Assembly: GCA_902766985.1 (NCBI GenBank)
Contig: CACXFP010000090.1
Span: 1 to 11,994 of the forward strand
Direction of reading: 5' to 3'
Length of the DNA stretch: 11,994 bases
Origin: an uncultured Bacteroidia bacterium
Lineage (GTDB): Bacteria > Bacteroidota > Bacteroidia > Bacteroidales > UBA932
The notes beneath the pieces are model-generated. The model did not search any database and was not told where the DNA came from. It saw only the letters and a list, made by a program, of their open reading frames with translations. The translations under genes were made by a program, and so were the position numbers. Numbering within the stretch: the stretch's first letter is position 1; every line of letters begins with the position of its first letter. Positions 1-6,729 of this stretch are shown piece by piece.

Positions 1-77
1 CGGGAATTGAGTATGGACGGGATCCTGCTGTCGCCTCCTCCGCCCATTCCGTGGATATACAGAATTGTCTTGACCAT
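1..77 (-). CDS. alpha/beta hydrolase, N-terminal fragment
   Basis: This is a partial gene read leftward from an ATG at 77-75; only 25 codons are in the window. The peptide starts MVKTILYIHGMGGGGDSRIP. A short hydrophobic beta strand followed by HGxGG is typical of the first strand and oxyanion-hole loop of alpha/beta-fold serine hydrolases. The nucleophile elbow, acid and catalytic His would lie beyond the left edge, so substrate and activity cannot be judged. Starting at the next Met (residue 11) would cut off the strand, so the ATG at 77 is preferred. The gene is divergent from the C1 peptidase gene. The hydrolase fold is a fair inference from the HGMGG motif; a more precise name is not supported. 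Confidence 0.72.
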   Translation of the reverse strand, partial: MVKTILYIHGMGGGGDSRIPSILNS

Positions 78-83
78 ACGGCG

Positions 84-91
84 CAAAATTA
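84..91 (-). promoter_or_regulatory. candidate -7 box for the left-edge hydrolase
   Basis: On the minus strand these bases read TAATTTTG, a full match to the Bacteroidota -7 consensus TAnnTTTG. The box ends only six bases before the hydrolase ATG, so transcription from it would begin at or next to the start codon and give a leaderless or nearly leaderless mRNA. I found no convincing TTTG -33 element at the usual spacing. Because the gap is AT-rich, a chance match is possible. Confidence 0.35.
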
Positions 92-102
92 ATTATATTT
101 AT

Positions 103-110
103 TATATTTG
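103..110 (+). promoter_or_regulatory. candidate -7 box for the C1 peptidase-pssA unit
   Basis: The bases TATATTTG match the Bacteroidota -7 consensus TAnnTTTG exactly. Transcription would start near 116-118, giving a leader of about 30 bases before the ATG at 146. No good -33 TTTG lies 18-21 bases upstream; the nearest TTG (70-72) is 30 bases away. The position also argues against the upstream in-frame GTG at 110 as start codon, since it lies inside this box. Confidence 0.45.
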
Positions 111-145
111 TGAGGAACGAACGAAAACAACGTTTCATTTTAATC

Positions 146-1345
146 ATGAAGAAAACCAGAATCCTTCTCGTGGCTGCCGCAGCTATGCTGACCGTAGCCG
201 CAACAGCCCAGCCAGGGCAGGCTCCGAGGCCTAAAACCTACGAGTACAAATTCACCACGGTGAAAGAGAATCCCATCACCTCCGTCAAGAACCAGAACCG
301 CTCCGGCACCTGCTGGTGCTTCTCCACCCTGTCGTTCCTTGAGTCCGAGGCAATCAGGATAAAGAACATCACCGACCCCGCCAAGTATCCCGATTTCTCC
401 GAAATGTACGTGGTGAGCAAGTCCTATCAGGACAGGGCCGATAAATATGTCCGCGTGGACGGGAACCTCGGCTTCAGCGCAGGCAGCGAAGCTGACGACG
501 TCCTCCATGTCGCATCCGACTACGGACTGGTACCCCAGCAGGCCATGCCAGGTCTCCAGGCCCTTCCGGTCCACGGAGAACTTGACGCCACCACCAAATC
601 CTACGTGGAGGCCATCGCCAAGAACCCCAACCGCACCCTCTCTGCAAACTGGAAGAAAGGTTTCGTAGCCATCGTCGACACCTATCTCGGCGAATGCCCC
701 GAGACATTCACGGTCGACGGTGTTACCTACACCCCCGCCTCCTACCGTGACGCCATGGGCATCGATCCTTCCAACTACGTGACCCTTACATCATTCACCC
801 ACCATCCCTTCTACACCGAGTTCGCCATCGAAGTCAGCGACAACTGGCGCTGGGACACCGCCTGGAACGTTCCCATCGACGAGTTCATGGCCGTCATCGA
901 CAACGCGATTGAAAAGGGCTATACCCTCGCCTGGGGTACCGACTGCAGCGAGCGTGGCTTTGACCGCAACGGCGTCGGCGTCCTTCTCCCTGCGCTGACC
1001 TCCACATCCGGCTCCGACCAGGAGCGCTGGGTGGGCAGAAAACCCGGTGATGCCGATGAAGCCGAGCCCAAGGCTCCTGTCGAGATAGTCCCCGACCAGG
1101 ATTACCGCCAGGAAGGTTTCGACAACAAGACCACGACAGACGACCACGGCATGCATATCTTCGGCATAGCCAAGGACCAGAACGGCACGAAGTTCTACAT
1201 GGTGAAAAATTCCTGGGGCGAGACCGGCAAGTACAAGGGTATCTGGTACTGCTCAGAGAATTTCGTAAAGGGTAAATCCATGGACGTCATGGTCCACAAG
1301 GACGCCCTTCCCAAGGATCTGCGTAAGAAACTCGGCATCAAATAA
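146..1345 (+). CDS. secreted C1-family (bleomycin hydrolase/PepC-like) cysteine peptidase
   Basis: This 399-residue protein is predicted to be an exported papain-fold cysteine peptidase of the bleomycin hydrolase/aminopeptidase C branch (C1B). Residues 1-22 form a signal peptide: MKKTR, a hydrophobic Ala/Leu/Val core, then ATAQ as likely cleavage site. The active-site series is visible: Gln50 (oxyanion) and Cys56 in NQNRSGTCWCFS, His334 in DHGMHIFGIA, and Asn355 in VKNSWGE. The family is known for thiol-dependent aminopeptidase or endopeptidase cleavage of peptides. The signal peptide places this one in the periplasm, outer membrane or outside the cell, unlike cytoplasmic bleomycin hydrolase. 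The ATG at 146 is chosen over an in-frame GTG at 110 because it directly begins the signal peptide. A second Cys (Cys58) sits two residues after the nucleophile, where papain-like enzymes usually carry Ala, Ser or a similar small residue. The protein ends in LGIK; in bleomycin hydrolase the C-terminus reaches into the active site, but whether that holds here is unknown. pssA follows after 12 bases and is probably cotranscribed. Confidence 0.88.
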   Translation: MKKTRILLVAAAAMLTVAATAQPGQAPRPKTYEYKFTTVKENPITSVKNQNRSGTCWCFSTLSFLESEAIRIKNITDPAKYPDFSEMYVVSKSYQDRADKYVRVDGNLGFSAGSEADDVLHVASDYGLVPQQAMPGLQALPVHGELDATTKSYVEAIAKNPNRTLSANWKKGFVAIVDTYLGECPETFTVDGVTYTPASYRDAMGIDPSNYVTLTSFTHHPFYTEFAIEVSDNWRWDTAWNVPIDEFMAVIDNAIEKGYTLAWGTDCSERGFDRNGVGVLLPALTSTSGSDQERWVGRKPGDADEAEPKAPVEIVPDQDYRQEGFDNKTTTDDHGMHIFGIAKDQNGTKFYMVKNSWGETGKYKGIWYCSENFVKGKSMDVMVHKDALPKDLRKKLGIK

Positions 1346-1357
1346 GTCAGTTTCCTG

Positions 1358-2089
1358 ATGCGAAAATACATACCCGATGCAATCACTTCCATGAATCTCC
1401 TGTGCGGGATTCTGGGAGTGATTCTCACATTGAAAGGGTCTCCGGCCCCGGCCTTCATCCTTATGCTCGCTGCAGCAGTCTTCGATTTCTTCGACGGATT
1501 CGCCGCCAGGATGCTCAAGGCAAGTTCCGGCCTTGGCAAGGAGCTTGACTCCCTTGCCGATATGGTCAGTTTCGGAGTGCTCCCTTCCGTGATGCTGTTT
1601 GAAACCATGTTCAGCAGCTCCAAGTCACTGGTCTGCTTCGTTCCCCTTTTCCTGGCAATAATGTCAGCTTTCAGGCTCGCAAAGTTCAATATCGACGAAC
1701 GGCAGCACAGTTCATTCATAGGGCTGCCCACCCCTGCCGCAGCCATGGTTTGCGGATCGCTGGCTTACTTTGTCGCCACCCATCCTGGCTCCCTCCTGGA
1801 GTCCTGGTGCCACGGTCCGGTTTTCATTCCGGTCCTTTCCGTAATCCTTGCCATCCTTCTCGTAGCAGAGATCCCGATGTTTTCGATGAAATTCGGCACC
1901 GGCGAGGAAGGATACGGCCAGAAGATCCGCCGCATAGCTTTCTTCTGCATCATCGCCTGCATTGCAATAACGATAACGGTGATGAGGCTCAACTGGTCGT
2001 TGGCGATCCTCACCACCTTTATCGTCTATATTCTCATGAACCTGGTATTCGCGGTTTTCCCCGCTACCAGAGAGAACGGAAAGGCCTAA
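1358..2089 (+). CDS. pssA: CDP-diacylglycerol-serine O-phosphatidyltransferase
   Basis: The predicted enzyme (243 residues) joins serine to CDP-diacylglycerol, giving phosphatidylserine and CMP, the committed step towards phosphatidylethanolamine in the inner membrane. The CDP-alcohol phosphatidyltransferase signature is complete: D43xxD46G47xxA50R51, then G60xxxD64xxxD68, which supplies the metal and CDP-binding acids. The N-terminus ([16 protein letters not shown]) and several hydrophobic segments across the rest fit the multi-pass PssA type II fold. Other CDP-alcohol transferases, such as PgsA, share the motif, but the N-terminal MNLLCG stretch and overall form favour PssA. The phosphatidylserine decarboxylase gene (psd), often next to pssA in Bacteroidota, is not adjacent in this window. 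The gene lies 12 bases after the C1 peptidase gene, and its stop codon overlaps that of the convergent rubrerythrin gene. Confidence 0.9.
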   Translation: MRKYIPDAITSMNLLCGILGVILTLKGSPAPAFILMLAAAVFDFFDGFAARMLKASSGLGKELDSLADMVSFGVLPSVMLFETMFSSSKSLVCFVPLFLAIMSAFRLAKFNIDERQHSSFIGLPTPAAAMVCGSLAYFVATHPGSLLESWCHGPVFIPVLSVILAILLVAEIPMFSMKFGTGEEGYGQKIRRIAFFCIIACIAITITVMRLNWSLAILTTFIVYILMNLVFAVFPATRENGKA

Positions 2090-2628
2090 TAGTTCTCGGC
2101 GCGAAGCATGAAGTAGCTCTTCGGATGCTTGCACACCGGGCAGAGCTCGGGAGCCTTGGGGCCGATTACGATATGACCGCAGTTGGAGCACTCCCAGATA
2201 GCGTCGCCGTCCCTTGAGAACACGATGCCTTCCTTGATGTTGGAGAGGAGCTTACGGTACCTTTCCTCATGCTCTTTCTCGATGGCTCCGACCTTCTTGA
2301 AAAGGAAGGCGATGTCGCTGAAGCCTTCTTCCTCTGCTGTCTTGGCGAAGCCGTCATACATATCGGTCCATTCGAAATTCTCGCCGGTAGCGGCATCGAG
2401 AAGGTTCTCGGCTGTCTCGGGAACACTGCCTCCGTGGAGGAACTTGAACCAGATCTTGGCATGTTCCTTTTCGTTCTTTGCAGTGGCCTCGAAGAGGTCG
2501 CCTATCTGTACGTAGCCTTCCTTGCGGGCCTTGGACGCATAATAGAGATACTTGGTGTGCGCCTGGGACTCACCGGCAAACGCGGTCTGAAGGTTTTTCC
2601 AGGTCTTTGAATCTTTAAGTTCAGCCAT
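2086..2628 (-). CDS. rbr: rubrerythrin
   Basis: The protein is a complete 180-residue rubrerythrin, a cytoplasmic non-haem diiron peroxidase that reduces hydrogen peroxide to water and protects anaerobes from oxygen exposure. The four-helix diiron domain fills about residues 1-135. Visible ligands are Glu20 (AGES), Glu53 with His56 (NEKEH), an acidic cluster at 99-101 (AEEEG), and Glu117 with His120 (IEKEH). The C-terminal rubredoxin-like domain holds one iron through Cys147xxCys150 and Cys163xxCys166 ([14 protein letters not shown]). Length and domain order match classical rubrerythrin, with no missing ligands noticed. The gene stands alone, convergent with pssA (stop codons overlap by 4 bases) and divergent from the GH25 gene. 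It has its own candidate -7 box at 2663-2670. Confidence 0.96.
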   Translation of the reverse strand: MAELKDSKTWKNLQTAFAGESQAHTKYLYYASKARKEGYVQIGDLFEATAKNEKEHAKIWFKFLHGGSVPETAENLLDAATGENFEWTDMYDGFAKTAEEEGFSDIAFLFKKVGAIEKEHEERYRKLLSNIKEGIVFSRDGDAIWECSNCGHIVIGPKAPELCPVCKHPKSYFMLRAENY

Positions 2629-2662
2629 AATGTTTCAGATTGGGTTTGAAGTTTGTTATCTG

Positions 2663-2670
2663 CAAATTTA
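2663..2670 (-). promoter_or_regulatory. candidate -7 box for rubrerythrin
   Basis: On the minus strand the bases read TAAATTTG, a full match to TAnnTTTG. Transcription would begin near 2657 and leave a leader of roughly 30 bases before the ATG at 2628. I could not find a TTTG/TTG -33 element at 18-21 bases upstream. No recognisable peroxide-regulator operator was evident. Confidence 0.45.
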
Positions 2671-2683
2671 ACAAAAATTGGAT

Positions 2684-2691
2684 TATATTTA
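2684..2691 (+). promoter_or_regulatory. weak candidate -7 box for the GH25 gene
   Basis: The bases TATATTTA match TAnnTTTG except for the final G. The ATG at 2710 lies 18 bases after the box, implying a very short leader of 10-15 bases. A TTTG at 2652-2655 is too far upstream (28 bases) to be a standard -33 element. The call rests on position and a near-consensus match only. Confidence 0.25.
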
Positions 2692-2709
2692 CATCATCAA
2701 CCATACCCG

Positions 2710-3510
2710 ATGGGGAAAACCAGAAAAAGAAGGCGCAAAGCCAAGATAGTGCGGCTGGGAACGGAAACGATCATCATCTTCGTTTCCGCTTTCGTCACTG
2801 CCTTCGTGATGGCGCTCGTATTCCCTCCCCTGCTGCGTAACGTCGCCGGTGAAGATACCGGCGCAAAAGTCCCTGAAGGGGATTTCCTATTCGGAATAGA
2901 CATCAGCCACCACAATTCCGGACGGATAGTCTGGGATTCCCTCAGGGTGATGACGGACAACAGGCGGAGGACTGTACGTTCTATTGAAGAGGCCAGTGAG
3001 ATCAAGCCGGTGAACTTCGTTTTCATAAAAGCCACCGAAGGAGCCCTGATGAGGGACCCTGATTTCAAGACCAACTGGAAGGATGCCGGCAAGACGGGAC
3101 TCCGAAGGGGCGCCTACCATTTCTTCCTTTCCTCAAAGGACGGAGACATCCAGGCAGCAAACTTCATAAAGGCCGTAGGCGACATCCGGGCCCGGGACCT
3201 GCCTCCTGTCCTGGACATCGAAACCATCCACAAAGGCTGCAGCAAGGAACTCTTGAACGAAAGGGCGTTGCAGTGGCTCAGGGAGATCGAAAAGCGATAT
3301 GGACGCAAACCGGTAGTCTATTCCGGGGCCTCATTCGCCAAGGACTATCTCCTACCGGCCATCACAGACAACTACGAACTGTGGATAGCCCACTACGGGA
3401 AATCCTCCCCTGCCTATGACAAGTGGACATACTGGCAGTTCACCGACAGGGCCGTCGTCTTCGGGGTCCCCGGACGTGTGGATCTTTCCGTCAGGAAGAA
3501 GGCAAAATAA
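2710..3510 (+). CDS. membrane-anchored GH25 lysozyme (N-acetylmuramidase)
   Basis: The 266-residue protein has a very basic start (MGKTRKRRRKAK), one transmembrane segment at about residues 20-42, and a glycoside hydrolase family 25 domain from about 58 to the end. This suggests an inner-membrane-anchored enzyme facing the periplasm that cuts the beta-1,4 bond between N-acetylmuramic acid and N-acetylglucosamine in peptidoglycan. GH25 hallmarks are present in order: Asp64 in FGIDISHH, FVFIKATEG (103-111), GAYHFF (134-139), the Asp169/Glu171 pair in VLDIE, PVVYSG (201-206), and the C-terminal YWQFTDRA...GVPGRVDLS. The ATG at 2710 is preferred; reading could extend in frame to a TTG at 2653, but that would overlap the promoter region and add no conserved sequence. 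About 25 residues separate Trp75 from the FVFIKATEG strand, more than in compact GH25 enzymes. The final codons overlap the U-tract of the gapA terminator on the other strand. Confidence 0.92.
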   Translation: MGKTRKRRRKAKIVRLGTETIIIFVSAFVTAFVMALVFPPLLRNVAGEDTGAKVPEGDFLFGIDISHHNSGRIVWDSLRVMTDNRRRTVRSIEEASEIKPVNFVFIKATEGALMRDPDFKTNWKDAGKTGLRRGAYHFFLSSKDGDIQAANFIKAVGDIRARDLPPVLDIETIHKGCSKELLNERALQWLREIEKRYGRKPVVYSGASFAKDYLLPAITDNYELWIAHYGKSSPAYDKWTYWQFTDRAVVFGVPGRVDLSVRKKAK

Positions 3511-3537
3511 AAAGGGCCGTGCTTTTCTGCACAGCCC
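3504..3537 (-). terminator. intrinsic terminator of gapA
   Basis: In the minus-strand RNA, bases 3537-3529 (GGGCTGTGC) pair with 3522-3514 (GCACGGCCC) across a 6-base loop AGAAAA. This makes a 9-bp stem with one internal U-G wobble. The T-rich run TTTTTATTTT follows at 3513-3504. The hairpin lies about 20 bases past the gapA stop codon. On the plus strand the same stem has one C-A mismatch and no T-run after it, so it should work mainly for gapA. The U-tract runs over the last two codons and stop codon of the convergent GH25 gene. Confidence 0.85.
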
Positions 3538-3558
3538 CTAAGGAAAAGCGGTCAAGGA

Positions 3559-4569
<1,011 letters not shown>

Positions 4570-4600
4570 TTATGATTAAATAAATGTTAATCTTTATCCG

Positions 4601-4615
4601 GCAGGACACTCCTGC
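4601..4615. promoter_or_regulatory. perfect dyad in the gapA leader
   Basis: GCAGGA (4601-4606), CAC, then TCCTGC (4610-4615) form a perfect 6-bp inverted repeat with a 3-base centre. It lies about 5-20 bases downstream of the predicted gapA transcription start. It could be a 5' mRNA hairpin that protects a highly expressed transcript, or a DNA operator for a dimeric regulator. It is not a terminator in either direction, since no T-run follows the stem on either strand. Confidence 0.5.
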
Positions 4616-4625
4616 AAAAACCGAG

Positions 4626-4655
4626 CAAAAATACCGAAAAATTCTGTAAAATCAA
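4626..4655 (-). promoter_or_regulatory. gapA promoter (-33 and -7 boxes)
   Basis: On the minus strand TTG at 4655-4653 (within ATTGAT) is followed by a 19-base spacer and then TATTTTTG at 4633-4626. Both elements and the spacing fit the Bacteroidota primary sigma consensus TTTG-N19-TAnnTTTG. Transcription should start near 4620, giving a leader of about 60 bases that contains the dyad at 4601-4615. This is the best-formed promoter in the window, as expected for a glycolytic gene. Confidence 0.65.
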
Positions 4656-4663
4656 TATCTTTG
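4656..4663 (+). promoter_or_regulatory. candidate -7 box for the surE-lpxB operon
   Basis: TATCTTTG matches TAnnTTTG fully. Transcription would start near 4670, leaving a leader of about 33 bases before the surE ATG at 4703. No convincing -33 element is visible upstream. The box directly abuts the gapA -33 element (4653-4655), so the two divergent promoters would share polymerase-binding DNA. Confidence 0.5.
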
Positions 4664-4702
4664 TAGATGAATTGAGTTACAATCTGTTTTTTAAACGGTT
4701 AA

Positions 4703-5548
4703 ATGGAAATCCTCATTACAAACGACGACGGATTCAAGTCGAAAGGCATCCAGGTGCTCTCTTCCATCATGGCGCCTGCCGGCAGCATAAGGGTGGTGGC
4801 CCCGAAAACCCACCAGTCCGGAATGTCTATGGCTGTGTCGTTGGGATTCAGGAAGATAACGGCCAAGGACCTTCCGGAAAAACGGCCTGGACGATGGACC
4901 TGGCTGAATGCTACCCCGGCCAGCTGTGTCAAGTTCGCCCTGAATTACGATTATGCTGACAGGAAGCCAGACCTGCTGCTATGCGGAATCAACCATGGAT
5001 CCAACGCCGCCACCGCAGCCTGCTATTCCGGCACCTTGGGAGCTGCGGCAGAAGGCGCCTTGAACGGGGTCCCGTCGATAGGTGTTTCCATCGATGATTA
5101 CCGTCCGGACGCTGATTTCTCTGCCGTAGAAGCATTTCTGCCCGGCATCATATCCGGACTTCTGCAATCATGGCCAAAGGACAGATACGGCCTTTACTAC
5201 AATATAAACTTCCCAGGCATTCCCGCAGACGGAATCAAGGGTGTGAAGGTCTGCCGTCAGGGCAAGGGACATTGGGAAAAAGAATACAAGGACTGGGATA
5301 TCCGGAAGATAACCTATGTCGGCGTTGACCCTGAAGTCCTTGCAGAAGCTGACAGGACACCCGTAGGGGAAGGAGAGAAGACATACATGATGGTTGGCGA
5401 TTTCGTGGATGACGACACCCCGGACTCTGACGCAGACCACAGGCTCATGGAACAGGGATGGATAACCGTCGTCCCCGAGAAGCTCGACACAACGGACTAT
5501 GAGGAGGTGGCGAGGCTGACTGCATGCGGATTCAATCGAGTATTTTAA
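4703..5548 (+). CDS. surE: 5'-nucleotidase SurE
   Basis: The 281-residue protein matches SurE, a metal-dependent phosphatase acting on nucleoside 5'- and 3'-monophosphates and short polyphosphates, linked in other bacteria to stationary-phase survival. The metal site is intact: Asp8 and Asp9 in ITNDDG, Ser39 in THQSGMS, and Asn97 in CGINHGSN. The segment SGTLGAAAEGALNGVPSIGVS (109-129) is also characteristic. It is slightly longer than many SurE proteins (about 250), mostly in the C-terminal half, which contains an acidic stretch VDDDTPDSDADH. The ATG at 4703 aligns with the usual SurE start, only a few residues before NDDG. It is the first gene of an operon, with lpxB starting one base after its stop codon. 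The cell compartment is probably the cytoplasm, as no signal peptide is present. Confidence 0.95.
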   Translation: MEILITNDDGFKSKGIQVLSSIMAPAGSIRVVAPKTHQSGMSMAVSLGFRKITAKDLPEKRPGRWTWLNATPASCVKFALNYDYADRKPDLLLCGINHGSNAATAACYSGTLGAAAEGALNGVPSIGVSIDDYRPDADFSAVEAFLPGIISGLLQSWPKDRYGLYYNINFPGIPADGIKGVKVCRQGKGHWEKEYKDWDIRKITYVGVDPEVLAEADRTPVGEGEKTYMMVGDFVDDDTPDSDADHRLMEQGWITVVPEKLDTTDYEEVARLTACGFNRVF

Positions 5549-5549
5549 A

Positions 5550-6719
5550 ATGAAATGGTATATCATAGCCGGAGAGGCATCGGGTGACCTGCACGGTTCC
5601 AACCTGATGAGGGGACTTTATGCCAAGGACCCGGAATGTGATATCCGTTTCTGGGGAGGCTCCCTGATGGATTCCGTTTACAAGGAGCACCAGAGCGGGA
5701 ACGGACTTGTCGAAGACTACAAGGCTGGCGCCGTAATGGGTTTTTCCCAGATCTTCCTCCATCTAAGGAAATTCGCCGGCAGGTTCGGAGACTGCTGCAA
5801 GGATATCGTCGCCTGGAATCCTGATGCTGTAGTCCTCATAGACTATCCTGGTTTCAATTTCAGGGTGGCGGAATTCGCCCATAAGCGCGGTTTCAAGGTT
5901 TTCTATTACATCGCCCCGAAGGTCTGGGCCTCCCGCGAGAGCCGCGTAAAGAAACTCAAGGCCTGGGTGGATAAACTTTTCATCGTCTTTCCGTTCGAGA
6001 AAGAATACTTCTCCCGCAAAGGAGTCAGCTTTATCTATAAAGGCAATCCACTGATTGACGCAATCGATTCCTCCCCCGCCCTCAGCGAAGACAGGGAGAC
6101 TTTCTTTTCCCGCAGTGGTATCCCTGACAGGCCGTTCATCTCCCTCCTCGCCGGCTCGAGGGGAGGCGAAATCAGTTTCATGATGCCGGTGATGATGGAT
6201 TTCGCCGACAGGCTGAGGGCTATTCCCGCATATTCCGGTTACCATTTCATTATTGCCGGAGCGCCCTCCCGCTCCATGGATGATTACCTCCCCTACATCA
6301 AGGGCCGGGAAGGATACGTCCATGTCGTTTTTGGAGAAGCATACGCCGTCATGAGGCATTCCGAGGCCGCCGTCATCAATTCCGGCACGGCATCGTTGGA
6401 GGCCTGCCTCATCGGCACCCCGCAGGTCGTCGGATACGGTTCCCACTCTTTCAATTACACTATAGCCAAGCACATACTCAAAGTCGACTTTATCAGCCTG
6501 GGGAACCTCATTCTCGGCAAGAAAGCTTTCAGGGAACTGCTTCAGTATTATTTTACCCCGGAGAATCTGGTGATGGAGGTGCGCCGCCTCATAGAAGACG
6601 AGGAATACCGCAGCGGCATGCTGGCCGACTATGCCCGGATCCGCGATGCCCTGGGATCCAAAGGTGCTTCAGAAGCCGTTGCCAAAGCCATGATAGAAGA
6701 AATTGAAAAACCCTCATAA
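5550..6719 (+). CDS. lpxB: lipid-A-disaccharide synthase
   Basis: This 389-residue protein is predicted to be LpxB, the peripheral inner-membrane glycosyltransferase (GT19) that joins UDP-2,3-diacylglucosamine and lipid X into the lipid A disaccharide. The family features appear in order: AGEASGDLHG (7-16), Asp98 in VLIDYPGFNFR, YYIAPKVWA (119-127), VFPFEKEYF (146-154), KGNPLID (164-170), LLAGSRGGE (199-207), and the donor-binding INSGTASLEACLIGTPQVVGY (276-296). Length is close to the E. coli enzyme (382). It shows that the host makes lipid A and so has an LPS- or LOS-bearing outer membrane. The start is one base after the surE stop, implying translational coupling. The next gene begins 10 bases after its stop. 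Confidence 0.96.
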   Translation: MKWYIIAGEASGDLHGSNLMRGLYAKDPECDIRFWGGSLMDSVYKEHQSGNGLVEDYKAGAVMGFSQIFLHLRKFAGRFGDCCKDIVAWNPDAVVLIDYPGFNFRVAEFAHKRGFKVFYYIAPKVWASRESRVKKLKAWVDKLFIVFPFEKEYFSRKGVSFIYKGNPLIDAIDSSPALSEDRETFFSRSGIPDRPFISLLAGSRGGEISFMMPVMMDFADRLRAIPAYSGYHFIIAGAPSRSMDDYLPYIKGREGYVHVVFGEAYAVMRHSEAAVINSGTASLEACLIGTPQVVGYGSHSFNYTIAKHILKVDFISLGNLILGKKAFRELLQYYFTPENLVMEVRRLIEDEEYRSGMLADYARIRDALGSKGASEAVAKAMIEEIEKPS

Positions 6720-6729
6720 TTGATATCTT

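Noticed and set aside
110..145. In-frame GTG upstream start for the C1 peptidase
   Set aside because: It would add 12 polar residues before a complete signal peptide and lies within the likely -7 box; the ATG at 146 is preferred.
7..234. 75-codon plus-strand open frame at the left end
   Set aside because: It overlaps the hydrolase start, the promoter region and the C1 peptidase signal peptide in another frame, and its product looks random.
2072..2097. GAGAAC/GTTCTC dyad as a bidirectional terminator between pssA and rubrerythrin
   Set aside because: The stem is only 6 bp with a 14-base loop and no T-run on either side, so it does not qualify as an intrinsic terminator.
2653..2709. In-frame TTG upstream start for the GH25 protein
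   Set aside because: The extra 19 residues fall in AT-rich promoter sequence and have no conserved character; the ATG at 2710 begins a normal basic-plus-TM N-terminus.
5763..6473. 236-codon minus-strand open frame inside lpxB
   Set aside because: lpxB has all family motifs across this span; the antisense translation resembles no family and has no start context.
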